A stretch of DNA of 51,059 nucleotides, from contig JBDREC010000104.1 of NCBI GenBank assembly GCA_043820105.1, forward strand, positions 1-51,059, in the 5' to 3' direction. The translations under genes were made by a program, and so were the position numbers. Of this stretch, positions 24,089 through 32,809 are shown piece after piece. The stretch comes from JBDREC01 sp043820105 [NCBI: Pseudomonadota bacterium] (GTDB lineage Bacteria > Bdellovibrionota_F > JAHFAK01). The notes below the pieces were generated by a model. That model had not been told where the DNA came from and did not search any database. It was given only the letters and a program-made list of their open reading frames with translations. How positions within the stretch are numbered: the first letter of the stretch is position 1; every line of letters starts with the position of its first letter.

Positions 24089-27016
24089 TTGAAACATTCA
24101 AAACAAAAATATAAGCTTTCTATACTTACATCCTTATTCATTATATTTTTCATAAGCTATTCTGCATTTGCTGAAAACTCATCTGATGGCACAGCAACTT
24201 CAAACTCAGATTCCGAAATAAACGGCGATGAACAAATTATTCGTTTTTATCCTATAAATGGTCAAACTCAAATGTCTGTTAAAACGATTGATGAAGAAGC
24301 AACAATGATGAATGTTGTTTCTAATCCAACACCATATCACACAATTGGCTTAACAGAAGAAGAAATTTTAAGCTTAAGCGAAAATGCTCTTGATAAAAAA
24401 ATAGAAGAAAAAATTGGAGAAGAAGAAAACGCCTTGAGAAACTTATTTGCAATAATTACCGCGAGCAAGACAAAAGATGAAAAGGCATTGAAAAAAATGG
24501 CTGAAGATGAAAGAATACCTGAACAATATAGAATCTTACTAAAAGATATTTTAAGCTCAAAAGGTGAAGACAGGGCTCTTCAATTGCACGAACTTGAAAA
24601 TCATTATAAAGTTAGAAAATATAATTTCACAGGAACTAAAAGCCTACTCCAAGATCCAGAAAGAAAAACAAATGAAGTAGCGTGGTATTCAAAAGGAATG
24701 GAAAAAGGTTATTTTCTCCAGGCTACGCCAGCTCATAATACTGGTGCACATATGGTCCAATTTTATTCAGCTGTCGTTTTATCAAGTCTTATTTCTGATC
24801 CAGCTCATTTTGACGAATCAATTACATCACTTTTAATACCAAGAACACATGCACATTTTTTAACCTTCACATATTTTGCAAATCTAGGCAGCACAGGCAC
24901 AATGTTTATGAGAAACATTATGGGCACAGCACTGGGTCTAAAGTCTTCTCCTGGAATTCTAGCACAATCAACAGCTTCATATTTAGGCTTAGTACTAGGT
25001 TCAACAATGGCAGACGTGATCTGGGAACTAGCAGCTGAACCCGAACACTGGAAAATACTCTGGAGAAGTGTATTTAATAAGGATAAAGTTAATAAAGCAG
25101 AAAACCGTTATCTACGAAATAGCATCTTGGAACATTTTGGATATAGAGCATCTTCTGGGTCTCTTAGCTTTCTTGCTGCAGTTATCTCTTCAAAAATGAT
25201 TGAAAAAGGTGCTCTATACGGAGCATTAGGTTTATTAAATGGTACTTTAAAGGGAAACATAAAAACCACACTTATTTCACCAGATGATGCATATGGCAAA
25301 GCACATAATATGAGTAGAAAAAAAATTAAGTCTAAGTTGCCTAAAAAAATGGCCCAAGTACAGAGAGTCGAAGCGCCTGTTAGTATTTTAGAAAAAAAGC
25401 TTGTTCAAGCTGGTGTGGGTGGCAAATCACAATATGTTAGATTTGGAAAATGGGGAGTAAGAAGATTAGGTGGTGAAGCCACTTTGCTTTTTGACATAAT
25501 TTCTACAACCTTCATGTTAACACTGGCCCATAAATACGAACAATGGGATCAAGGCAGACAACAGGAAAATTATGAAGAAAGATATCAAGAAGCCATTACA
25601 GACTTCAACTCAACCAGAAAAGCATATGAAATTGGTGGAAAAAGATACATTGATCTATTAATAGCCTCAACAGAAGTAGCAGATAAATTTCAGCATTTAT
25701 TAAGTAAATATCAGGAAAAACACCTTATATTACAATCAGTTTATGAACAAGAAATGTACCAAATAAGTACTAAGTATAATTCTGCTATAAATTGGATTAA
25801 ATGGATTGGGCTAAATGGTCTTAATGTAAATGATCAAGAGTTTCTTGTTGGAGAACAAACAGGATGGCATGAACCCTTTGGAACAAAGAAATTTTATGCA
25901 CAAACAATGGATTGGTTAAGAATCTTTTTCTGGGGATCATGGTATCCTGAAACAAAAAAGCATAATCCATTATCTGGTTTTAGACCTGTTTACGATATTG
26001 ATAAAGTTTTATCAACTGAGCTAAAAGATAAATTTGAAAACTATAAAGGTGATATTGGAGCAGCTCAGCAAGCAATTAATTTAATAAAACAAGTCCACGC
26101 TGGAAGAACATATCAAGAAGCCACAAGAATATATATTCAAAAACTTGAAGATCAAAGGGATCTTAAAATTCAATCTGCTTTTAAAAAGCATATGAAAAAA
26201 TCAAAAAAGACTTTAGAAGAACTTTATATTAAAGATTCAAAAATAAGTGCAACTATAAATAAGAATCTTATATACAACTACAGAGACTATATTAAATCAC
26301 TTAAAAAAGTGAAATTCCCAAGCTCATTAAAAGAAATCAAAGTAAGTCAGTCCACTCACTGTCTTGATATTCTTTTGGGTGAAGCTCCTTTTGCTCAGGC
26401 AGACAGAATATATGACATTAATTATTGCAGGGGAATTATAGAAGATGATTTTGATAAATTACTAATTTATCTTGGTATAAATAAAGAGGAGGCAATGAGT
26501 ACTAATCCAGAGAGTCAGCCTCATAACTCATCATTAACAAACTTGGCCTTATTACATGCAAACAGAATATTTAGAACACTGATTGAAGAAGAACAAATAG
26601 ATGGAGCATTAAAATTTACCGTGGGTTATGACATAACTTATGAAGACCTTGTAATGCATGAAGTATCTGGTTTTGCTGACGTTAGCAGGGCATGTTCACA
26701 GAGATCATGTAATATGATGTTCAACCCCGCTGAAGTAATGGCTGAAAGAAGAAAAGAATTAGAAGCACAAAATGGAATTGAAAGACCAATAGATGAAAAG
26801 ATAGAATTAAATGAACAAGAAAAAAGGTATATGAATTCATTAATTGTCACAGCTGATAGAATGAAAAGAGCTTTTACCGATAGAGCAACACTAGAAAATA
26901 TAAAAAAGAATTGGTCAATTTCTAGTGGGGAAAACCATGATGATGGTGGAATAAAAAAAATACCAAGAATCCCGGAAGAAAGATCTGGAAGATTAAGCAC
27001 AGGACCAGGAGTTTAA
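24089..27016 (+). CDS. Large secreted helical protein, operon gene 2
   Basis: 975 residues from a TTG at 24089 (AGAAGGGGGAG upstream), which puts a clean Sec signal (about 1-27, ending SAFA) at the N-terminus. Next comes a charged helical region (about 90-180). From about 210 to 390 runs a long Gly/Ala/Met-rich hydrophobic stretch with segments such as GSTGTMFMRNIMGTALGL, SYLGLVLGSTMADVIWEL and KGALYGALGLLNG, more like amphipathic or membrane-inserting helices than classical transmembrane helices. A coiled-coil part (WDQGRQQENYEERYQEAI) follows, then SAINWIKWIGLNGL and a charged C-terminal third. The order of regions parallels the next gene. No family recognised. 65 bp separate it from gene 1. 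Confidence 0.82.
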   Translation: MKHSKQKYKLSILTSLFIIFFISYSAFAENSSDGTATSNSDSEINGDEQIIRFYPINGQTQMSVKTIDEEATMMNVVSNPTPYHTIGLTEEEILSLSENALDKKIEEKIGEEENALRNLFAIITASKTKDEKALKKMAEDERIPEQYRILLKDILSSKGEDRALQLHELENHYKVRKYNFTGTKSLLQDPERKTNEVAWYSKGMEKGYFLQATPAHNTGAHMVQFYSAVVLSSLISDPAHFDESITSLLIPRTHAHFLTFTYFANLGSTGTMFMRNIMGTALGLKSSPGILAQSTASYLGLVLGSTMADVIWELAAEPEHWKILWRSVFNKDKVNKAENRYLRNSILEHFGYRASSGSLSFLAAVISSKMIEKGALYGALGLLNGTLKGNIKTTLISPDDAYGKAHNMSRKKIKSKLPKKMAQVQRVEAPVSILEKKLVQAGVGGKSQYVRFGKWGVRRLGGEATLLFDIISTTFMLTLAHKYEQWDQGRQQENYEERYQEAITDFNSTRKAYEIGGKRYIDLLIASTEVADKFQHLLSKYQEKHLILQSVYEQEMYQISTKYNSAINWIKWIGLNGLNVNDQEFLVGEQTGWHEPFGTKKFYAQTMDWLRIFFWGSWYPETKKHNPLSGFRPVYDIDKVLSTELKDKFENYKGDIGAAQQAINLIKQVHAGRTYQEATRIYIQKLEDQRDLKIQSAFKKHMKKSKKTLEELYIKDSKISATINKNLIYNYRDYIKSLKKVKFPSSLKEIKVSQSTHCLDILLGEAPFAQADRIYDINYCRGIIEDDFDKLLIYLGINKEEAMSTNPESQPHNSSLTNLALLHANRIFRTLIEEEQIDGALKFTVGYDITYEDLVMHEVSGFADVSRACSQRSCNMMFNPAEVMAERRKELEAQNGIERPIDEKIELNEQEKRYMNSLIVTADRMKRAFTDRATLENIKKNWSISSGENHDDGGIKKIPRIPEERSGRLSTGPGV

Positions 27017-27033
27017 GGAGAAAGGAATAAATT

Positions 27034-30033
27034 ATGATATTTAATGAGGACAGTTTGAAAAAACAAAAAAAGTTTATAATTCAAATATTCTTAATATTAA
27101 TGATTATTGTTTTATTATTCTCAAGTATGAGTGCGTATGACTTATATCCAGCTGATTATGATCCGGATGGGAATTCTTCTGCATCGTTAATTGCAATAAT
27201 TTTTGATAAGCTAAGTGATCATAATAAGAAAAAAGCCGAGGACCTAAGCCAACAGCATGACATTAATCCAGAACAATTCTTTGGCTTATACACTGGAAGC
27301 AAATCACAATGGCAAACAATATCAAGTGAAATCCTTGATTTAACTAAAACATATATGTTTCCAACTATTGAAAACAGTGAAAATGTGAATCTTGGTTTTG
27401 ATTTTGAAAATCAAGTTATGAGTTCAAATGACCCAAATGATAAAGGTAAAATTTTATCATATTATCTTCTTTATCACATTTTAAACAGAGTCCCTGTTAA
27501 TTTTGATAAGCAAGCAATTATTGATCAGCAATTAATAGGTTATGATTCAATGGCTCTAAGATTTAATGAGGAAGAAACTGAAGAAGATATTGATTATGAT
27601 GCCAGTGATCCATCTGATAATTATAAAAGTTCTTATGATGATGATAATTGCGATGATGGTTCTTTTTGTGAAAAAGCTGAAGAAAATAGAGAGGATGACT
27701 TTTATGAAGATAGTGATGCATGTATCCCTGATGAGGGTTGCGATGACTATACATCAGAAGAAGAAAGATATGATGAAATAAGTGAAAAGTTAACACATCT
27801 CTATAATTCAAACTTAAGAGCGTGGCACAAGGGCAGATCTGTTCTATGGAATCACTTTAATCCTGAATGGCTTCTATTTAATATTGATATAAGTGAAGCA
27901 AATGCTGAAGAAAGGCAGTATTTTGTTCAAGTAGCGGATGTTTTCAATAAAATCATTAACAAAGAATTTCCGGAAAATGACAAAGAAATGGCCAAACTAC
28001 ATGAAAATATGATGGATGGCGCTAATCTTAAGGGTCTTGCGAAATTAAGACTTAATGGAAATAAATTTCAACTTGTGATGAATAGAAAAGAGTTTTCTGA
28101 TATGAAAATTTATCCAGAAAACAAAGGTTGGAATATTGAATCTAGAGACCCCTTTCACATTGAGGGTATGCAAAAATTCGCTAAAGAACTAAAAAATGTA
28201 ATCGTTTTTGGATCAGGTTTTGCTTATGGTAGCGCGGTTGTACCTTGGTTAGATAATAATTTATTAGGCAAAAGTTTATTATTAAAACTCAGAAAAGTTC
28301 CATATTTAAAGTCCTTTCTTTTTCATCCTGTTAAAAAACCTTTTAATGTTGCTGATCCAAAAAAATCAGTAAGTGTGCTTAAAAAAATGGGGAAAGGATT
28401 ATTAAGGGTCCCAGCTAGAGGTGTCAGTGACATTGCTACTTTTGCATCAAGGTTGCCGACAATTGCAGGTGCATTGTTTTATGGATATACGGCTTTTGAC
28501 TATTATAGCACAATGAATGAAATTTCAAATGGCATGGTAGTTAATGATAACGGACTACCAGTATTTTTTAATACCTTAAATGAGCAAAACGCGATGGTTG
28601 GCGATATAACCTTTGAAGCAATGCGAGCCTTATCTTTTCAAGTGCTCATGAGAGGTCAGGTAATGAATCCTGTATCATTGGGAATATTAACAACATACAT
28701 GACAGCTGAGTTTATTCAAGGCTTATCAAAAATATCTGGATCAAAAGTTGAATTTAAAGATGCAATAGCTGGACATTATTCTACTTATCAAAGATTATGG
28801 GATAAAAAAGTCCATCCTATGTTACATCCTGAAAAAGGCGAAATAAATAGGCAAAAAAAGTTAAATGAAGCAAACAACAATTATTACTTAACTTACTATG
28901 AATTTGAAAAAGATCCGTTAGTTTGTAATGGTTTCGTTGATACTGATATACTAATGGGTCATCAAAATGAGTTTGCTATTAGAATGAACAATATAAACAC
29001 AGGTCTTGGTACAATCAAAATAATAAGTTCACTTGTTGATGAATTTGAAAATCGAAACTTAACTGAAAATGAGCAAATGAAAATCAAGCAAGGTTTAAAA
29101 GAACTTTATTGGATTTTATATGAATCGGATAATGAACTTATGCCCACAACTATACCGACAAAATTAGAGATAGAGGATTTTAAGTGGAATGACTTAGAAT
29201 ATTTGGGCGACTTAAATTTAGCCAAACAAAATGTTATTCTCTACTTAAAATCATATCTCCCGGAACTTCGATCTGGTTTGTATAATAAGCTTGAAGCTTC
29301 TTATGGAATGTATTGGAAATATATGAAAATGTCATCACTTTGTTGGATGAATTACATTTTTAATGGTTTAAGGCACACTGGAAATCCAAATTCAGTAGTA
29401 AATTATTTTTTCTTTAATCCAAGAGATGTTAGCTCAAGAGGATTAGCTGCATTAAAACAAGTTACTGTAAGTTCAATTAAAAAATTCTGGAATAAGGTTT
29501 TATCATTTGTTGGTATTGATTGGCGCTTTGAAATCAAAAGCTATCGTGACGCTTATTATAAAAAAATTGAATTAATGATGCATGAAAGTAAAAATGAATT
29601 AATTTCAGCTTTTTGGCAAACCTTTTTTCTAGATAGTCAATATTTTGAATTTAAAGAAAGATACCAATCTGCAAATATAAGAAGATCTGTAAATGATGAT
29701 GAACTATATTATGACACTGTGTTAAATGAAGATGGCAGTTTAAAGAATCCACTTTTTGTATGGCATGTAAGAGAAGCAACTTCTGAGTCTAATTGGGAAT
29801 TCATTCCTTTAGTCAAATACTATCACCTATTAAAAGATAAAATCTTGAATTATAAAGAAGTTGATATAGCACAAATTGAGGCCTTAAAAACTCGAATTGG
29901 TCAAGAAAATAAAAAAGATCAAATTGATCAGAACCGAAATGAAGATGAAGAGCTGAAAATGGAATCAGTAAGGATTTTAGAATGTTTAGTGTCTAGTGAT
30001 AATCCAGATAAATGCAATAGGAGGGATAACTAG
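27034..30033 (+). CDS. Large secreted helical protein, operon gene 3
   Basis: 999 residues with AAGGAGAAAGG before the ATG. N-terminal hydrophobic segment 14-30 is a signal peptide or anchor (FLILMIIVLLFSS). Residues 178-240 form a very acidic Asp/Glu/Ser stretch with four Cys (DDNCDDGSFCEKAEEN). About 385-580 is Gly/Ala/Met-rich and hydrophobic (VIVFGSGFAYGSAVVPWL, LPTIAGALFYGYTAF, VSLGILTTYMTAEFIQGL). The last 400 residues are charged helices, with SSLCWMNYIFNGL placed like SAINWIKWIGLNGL of gene 2. I infer the two are distant paralogues. No known domain is recognised. Periplasm or surface expected. Confidence 0.82.
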   Translation: MIFNEDSLKKQKKFIIQIFLILMIIVLLFSSMSAYDLYPADYDPDGNSSASLIAIIFDKLSDHNKKKAEDLSQQHDINPEQFFGLYTGSKSQWQTISSEILDLTKTYMFPTIENSENVNLGFDFENQVMSSNDPNDKGKILSYYLLYHILNRVPVNFDKQAIIDQQLIGYDSMALRFNEEETEEDIDYDASDPSDNYKSSYDDDNCDDGSFCEKAEENREDDFYEDSDACIPDEGCDDYTSEEERYDEISEKLTHLYNSNLRAWHKGRSVLWNHFNPEWLLFNIDISEANAEERQYFVQVADVFNKIINKEFPENDKEMAKLHENMMDGANLKGLAKLRLNGNKFQLVMNRKEFSDMKIYPENKGWNIESRDPFHIEGMQKFAKELKNVIVFGSGFAYGSAVVPWLDNNLLGKSLLLKLRKVPYLKSFLFHPVKKPFNVADPKKSVSVLKKMGKGLLRVPARGVSDIATFASRLPTIAGALFYGYTAFDYYSTMNEISNGMVVNDNGLPVFFNTLNEQNAMVGDITFEAMRALSFQVLMRGQVMNPVSLGILTTYMTAEFIQGLSKISGSKVEFKDAIAGHYSTYQRLWDKKVHPMLHPEKGEINRQKKLNEANNNYYLTYYEFEKDPLVCNGFVDTDILMGHQNEFAIRMNNINTGLGTIKIISSLVDEFENRNLTENEQMKIKQGLKELYWILYESDNELMPTTIPTKLEIEDFKWNDLEYLGDLNLAKQNVILYLKSYLPELRSGLYNKLEASYGMYWKYMKMSSLCWMNYIFNGLRHTGNPNSVVNYFFFNPRDVSSRGLAALKQVTVSSIKKFWNKVLSFVGIDWRFEIKSYRDAYYKKIELMMHESKNELISAFWQTFFLDSQYFEFKERYQSANIRRSVNDDELYYDTVLNEDGSLKNPLFVWHVREATSESNWEFIPLVKYYHLLKDKILNYKEVDIAQIEALKTRIGQENKKDQIDQNRNEDEELKMESVRILECLVSSDNPDKCNRRDN

Positions 30034-30035
30034 TC

Positions 30036-31118
30036 ATGAACAGAAATAATTTAAAAGCATTTATTTTTTTATTTGCCTTAGCATATTCTTCCCTAATTTA
30101 TTCTCAAAGCGGTGATGATGCATTGTGGGCTTTATTAGGTGAAGTTAACCAAGTATTAGAGCAAGAGCCAGCATTACGAACAGCTGTTATAGAGGCAAAA
30201 GATGAATTTCAAAGAACCAGTATTGATTTGGAATCTGAAGTTGAAGAAGAATTTGATGTTCTATTATGGAATAACCTATTTAATGAACTTGCAACCACAG
30301 GTGAAACTTTCACTTTTGAAGATATAAATACATTATATGAAGAAGAAAATTCACCAGAAACAGTCCAAAGTCCTTCAGACATTTACGAGTTCGCAACAAG
30401 CACTGTTGATAATACAAGCACAGATGAAGCAGAACCAGAAGGCATATCCTATAAAGAAGCCAGGAATATGATTTTCAAAGAATATCTAGATAAAGTGACA
30501 AATAATGATTTTAGAGTAAAATCATTTTACTGGAGATTTGTTTTAAGGCTTGCTGATTTTTTTAATACCTCTTGGAATTGGACCGCGAGAAATATTTATA
30601 AAGAAAATATCGGGCGAGTTTATTCAAGAGACAGGCAATTATTAAAAGTAGAAGCAGAAACATTATATTTAACTAAATATCTTATGAAAAAACATGAAAA
30701 CATGTTGTTCCAGGATGGAAGCATATTATTAGAAGCTGGCTTAGCTGACTTCGCGGAAGTATGGGAAATGCTATTACGAGACGCTGGCTGGGATCCGAGT
30801 GAACTTACAGAGATGAACTTAAATAATTTTGAATCAGTCTATAGTGATGCCATATCAAATCCAAATATTGATATTGAATCTGAAGAACAATCAAATCCAG
30901 ATATAATATGTGAAGAAATAAAAAGTATATTTTTAGAAAAGATAAATAATGGTGAATATGATACTGCATTATATATTGATCTAGCTTTAGAAGAAGATAT
31001 AAGATATTTTATTGATGAAATTCCAGAAGAATATCTTTTATATGAAACTCGTAACATCTTGCTTAGTGACAAAGTAGAACCATTAATTCAAGAAATCATG
31101 TATGAGCTTGGGTATTAA
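30036..31118 (+). CDS. Secreted helical protein, operon gene 4
   Basis: 360 residues starting 2 bp after gene 3, with AGGAGGGATAAC before the ATG. Sec signal 1-23 (FIFLFALAYSSLIYSQ). Acidic and Thr/Ser-rich to about 140, then basic/aromatic helices (DFRVKSFYWRFVLRLADFFN, SWNWTARNIYKENI), then acidic helices to the end. A single Cys lies late in the chain (PDIICEEIKS). The tight spacing implies translation with gene 3 and a shared complex is plausible. No family recognised. Confidence 0.8.
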   Translation: MNRNNLKAFIFLFALAYSSLIYSQSGDDALWALLGEVNQVLEQEPALRTAVIEAKDEFQRTSIDLESEVEEEFDVLLWNNLFNELATTGETFTFEDINTLYEEENSPETVQSPSDIYEFATSTVDNTSTDEAEPEGISYKEARNMIFKEYLDKVTNNDFRVKSFYWRFVLRLADFFNTSWNWTARNIYKENIGRVYSRDRQLLKVEAETLYLTKYLMKKHENMLFQDGSILLEAGLADFAEVWEMLLRDAGWDPSELTEMNLNNFESVYSDAISNPNIDIESEEQSNPDIICEEIKSIFLEKINNGEYDTALYIDLALEEDIRYFIDEIPEEYLLYETRNILLSDKVEPLIQEIMYELGY

Positions 31119-31166
31119 CAACATGAAACATAAAGCTGCCTTGCCTTGGCTTGTTTTAAATAATTT

Positions 31167-31192
31167 GAATTGGGACGAAATTATCCCAATTC
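31167..31192. repeat. 9-bp dyad in the leader region of the next gene
   Basis: GAATTGGGA, 8-nt loop, TCCCAATTC. It could terminate the operon ending at 31118, but it lacks a T-run (TATATTAAC follows), so I prefer a protein-binding dyad. It is centred about 115 bp upstream of the start predicted at 31295. Confidence 0.4.
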
Positions 31193-31234
31193 TATATTAA
31201 CTTACGAATCTTTCAACTCTTATATTGTTTTATT

Positions 31235-31246
31235 TTAAGCACTTGG
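31235..31246 (+). promoter_or_regulatory. Candidate activator site (TTAAGCACTTGG)
   Basis: Centred about 55 bp upstream of the start predicted for the sigma-54 promoter at 31269. It shares TAAGCACTT with the sites at 2906 and 21148. Role inferred. Confidence 0.42.
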
Positions 31247-31268
31247 AGTGACTTATTCTTTTGCAATT

Positions 31269-31284
31269 AGGCACACATTTTGCA
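31269..31284 (+). promoter_or_regulatory. Sigma-54 promoter
   Basis: AGGCACACATTTTGCA, GG and GC 10 bases apart. The first base is A in place of T. The predicted start is near 31295, 84 nt before the ATG at 31379. Confidence 0.82.
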
Positions 31285-31378
31285 ATAAAATTAATTATAC
31301 TTGCCTTAAATATAATTTATTAAAAAAAACTTACAGACACCAAAATAAATATTAATATTTTCACTTTGGGAGCAAAAA

Positions 31379-32224
31379 ATGAAACAAACAATTCAAATTA
31401 TTTTGGCAATTCTAATTTTAACAATTTCCTTTTTTAGCACAAGCTATTCAAATGAAAGAATCAGTGATCAAAAGAAGGCAAAGCTTAAAGAGCTCTTTCC
31501 AAATGTCATAACATTTAATGAAGCAATTGATGAAATTTATTTTTTAGAAAGAAAAACTGAAAATGATCAAGAAATAGAATGCTTAAAAACTAATAGCTCT
31601 GATTTGCTTGATTACTATATAACATTTGGCTTAAATTATGTTTACATGGAAGAAGTTGAACCATGGCCCTCTGAAAGAAGTGAAGCAATAAAATCTACAC
31701 AAGATGAGCTTATTGATTTGTCGAAGGCAATCATTTCAAATTCTAGAAGCAATGAAGAAAAGCGTATTATATCTAATATAAATGAAATTTTAGAATTTAC
31801 AGAAAAGGCACATGATCTTACTGTAGCAGAAATTAGAGCTTCAATTGTATATGCTAATTCAATTGAAAACCAAAAGCTAAGATTAAAAATTAGTAAAATT
31901 GTATATTTATATTGGACGATTGTAGCCAAAAAAAATGAACAATTTATTGACCTTTTAGCTGTTGATATAATCAGAAATATTGAATCTAATTTTAATTTTA
32001 ATAAAAAAAGACAAAGCTCAATGGAAGATAAATTATATTCGATAATTAAAGAAAAAAATAATTTTTTAGAAGACTATATTACGATTTTCAATTTAATCTT
32101 ATCTATAGAAAGTTCAGAACAATTTTTAGATATGAGTTTATATGAGTTATTTGAAAGAGCATATAGAGAACAAAAAGGGAATGTAATTTATAAAATAGAA
32201 GAAGAGTTTATTTTGGAAAAATAA
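31379..32224 (+). CDS. Secreted helical protein, function unknown
   Basis: 281 residues with TTTGGGAG before the ATG. Sec signal 1-24 (IQIILAILILTISFFST). The mature chain is all helical and charged, with one Cys (IECLKTNSSD), and ends with EEEFILEK. It is similar in size, composition and signal peptide to the first protein of the upstream operon (23124-24023), though without clear sequence identity. It has its own sigma-54 promoter. The family is not recognised. A contribution to the same assembly as the four upstream proteins is inference. Confidence 0.78.
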   Translation: MKQTIQIILAILILTISFFSTSYSNERISDQKKAKLKELFPNVITFNEAIDEIYFLERKTENDQEIECLKTNSSDLLDYYITFGLNYVYMEEVEPWPSERSEAIKSTQDELIDLSKAIISNSRSNEEKRIISNINEILEFTEKAHDLTVAEIRASIVYANSIENQKLRLKISKIVYLYWTIVAKKNEQFIDLLAVDIIRNIESNFNFNKKRQSSMEDKLYSIIKEKNNFLEDYITIFNLILSIESSEQFLDMSLYELFERAYREQKGNVIYKIEEEFILEK

Positions 32225-32270
32225 ATGTGCACTAATCAACAGGCTCTCTTGATTATTGCAAATGATATAC

Positions 32271-32338
32271 CTTAATCTTAATTTTAATCTCCTAATCCTA
32301 ATCGTTTTAAAAATAACCAATAATTAATAATTAATGAG
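32271..32338. repeat. Degenerate period-6/7 repeats
   Basis: CTTAATC-type units at 32271-32300 and AATAATT units at 32319-32332. They occupy the 292-bp gap 32225-32516 together with the palindrome at 32390 and the array at 32421. I see no gene there. Confidence 0.55.
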
Positions 32339-32389
32339 AAGAGAAAGAAGGATTTTTATTAATATTAATCATAATTCTAATCAGATGGG

Positions 32390-32410
32390 ATCCTGAATCA
32401 AGTTCAGGAT
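32390..32410. repeat. Palindromic REP-like element
   Basis: ATCCTGAA, TCAAG, TTCAGGAT, an 8-bp stem followed by GACACGC. Sequences of this kind (CTGAATCAAGTTCAG flanked by GGATC and GATGAC) occur as dispersed palindromic repeats in many bacterial genomes. That resemblance is from memory. Only one copy is in this window. Confidence 0.55.
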
Positions 32411-32420
32411 GACACGCATC

Positions 32421-32518
32421 ACTTATCACTTATCACTTACCACTTACCACTTACCACTTACGACTTATGACTTATGACTTACCACTTACGACTTACGACT
32501 TACGACTTACCACTTATC
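32421..32518. repeat. Heptad array, 14 exact units of ACTTAYS
   Basis: Fourteen consecutive 7-base units, each ACTTA followed by TC, CC, CG or TG, with no insertion or deletion. The last unit overlaps the rpoZ stop codon (32517-32519) by two bases. A reverse-complement array (TAAGTGG type) lies on the other side of rpoZ at 32741-32775. This is the longest member of the period-7 class in the window and resembles in form the short tandemly repeated heptanucleotides known from cyanobacteria. Confidence 0.92.
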
Positions 32519-32723
32519 ATGTAACATCTGGCGGTTCTTTAGCAAGATGCACTTTGTTATCTGCTATCTCACGAAGAGCCATAACAATTGGCTTGTTCTT
32601 TCTGCCAGTAACCAGTGGGATATCTCCTGCTAAAAGCTGTCTTGTACGTTTTGTAGCTAACATTACAAGAGCAAACCTATTTGCAACATGATCCAGACAA
32701 TCTTCAACTGTAACTCGTGCCAT
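32517..32723 (-). CDS. rpoZ: RNA polymerase omega subunit
   Basis: 68 residues. [29 protein letters not shown] is split here as [13 protein letters not shown] and [15 protein letters not shown], the signature of omega, and [12 protein letters not shown] matches the second conserved helix. The subunit helps assemble RNA polymerase by binding beta-prime. It is last in a ribF-fmdB-ppiC-rpoZ run on the minus strand. The C-terminus (KEPPDVT) ends inside the heptad array, which may therefore have reset the stop codon. Confidence 0.95.
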   Translation of the reverse strand: MARVTVEDCLDHVANRFALVMLATKRTRQLLAGDIPLVTGRKNKPIVMALREIADNKVHLAKEPPDVT

Positions 32724-32740
32724 TATAAAACCTTTGGTTT

Positions 32741-32775
32741 TAAGTTGTAAGCTGTAAGTGGTAAGTGGTAAGTTT
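32741..32775. repeat. Heptad array, 5 units of TAAGYKG
   Basis: TAAGTTG, TAAGCTG, TAAGTGG, TAAGTGG, TAAGTTT between the ppiC stop and the rpoZ start. The unit is the reverse complement of the ACTTAYS array on the far side of rpoZ, so the gene sits between inverted arrays. Confidence 0.8.
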
Positions 32776-32809
32776 AATTTTACTTCTTAAAACCTAAAGC
32801 TTATAACAT

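Noticed and set aside
27563-27811. Plus- and minus-strand open frames inside the acidic part of operon gene 3
   Set aside because: They arise from GAT/GAA-rich DNA of the Asp/Glu stretch and give His/Tyr- or Met/Ile-rich nonsense.
32421-32518. CRISPR array
   Set aside because: The units are 7 bases with no spacers and no cas genes are present.
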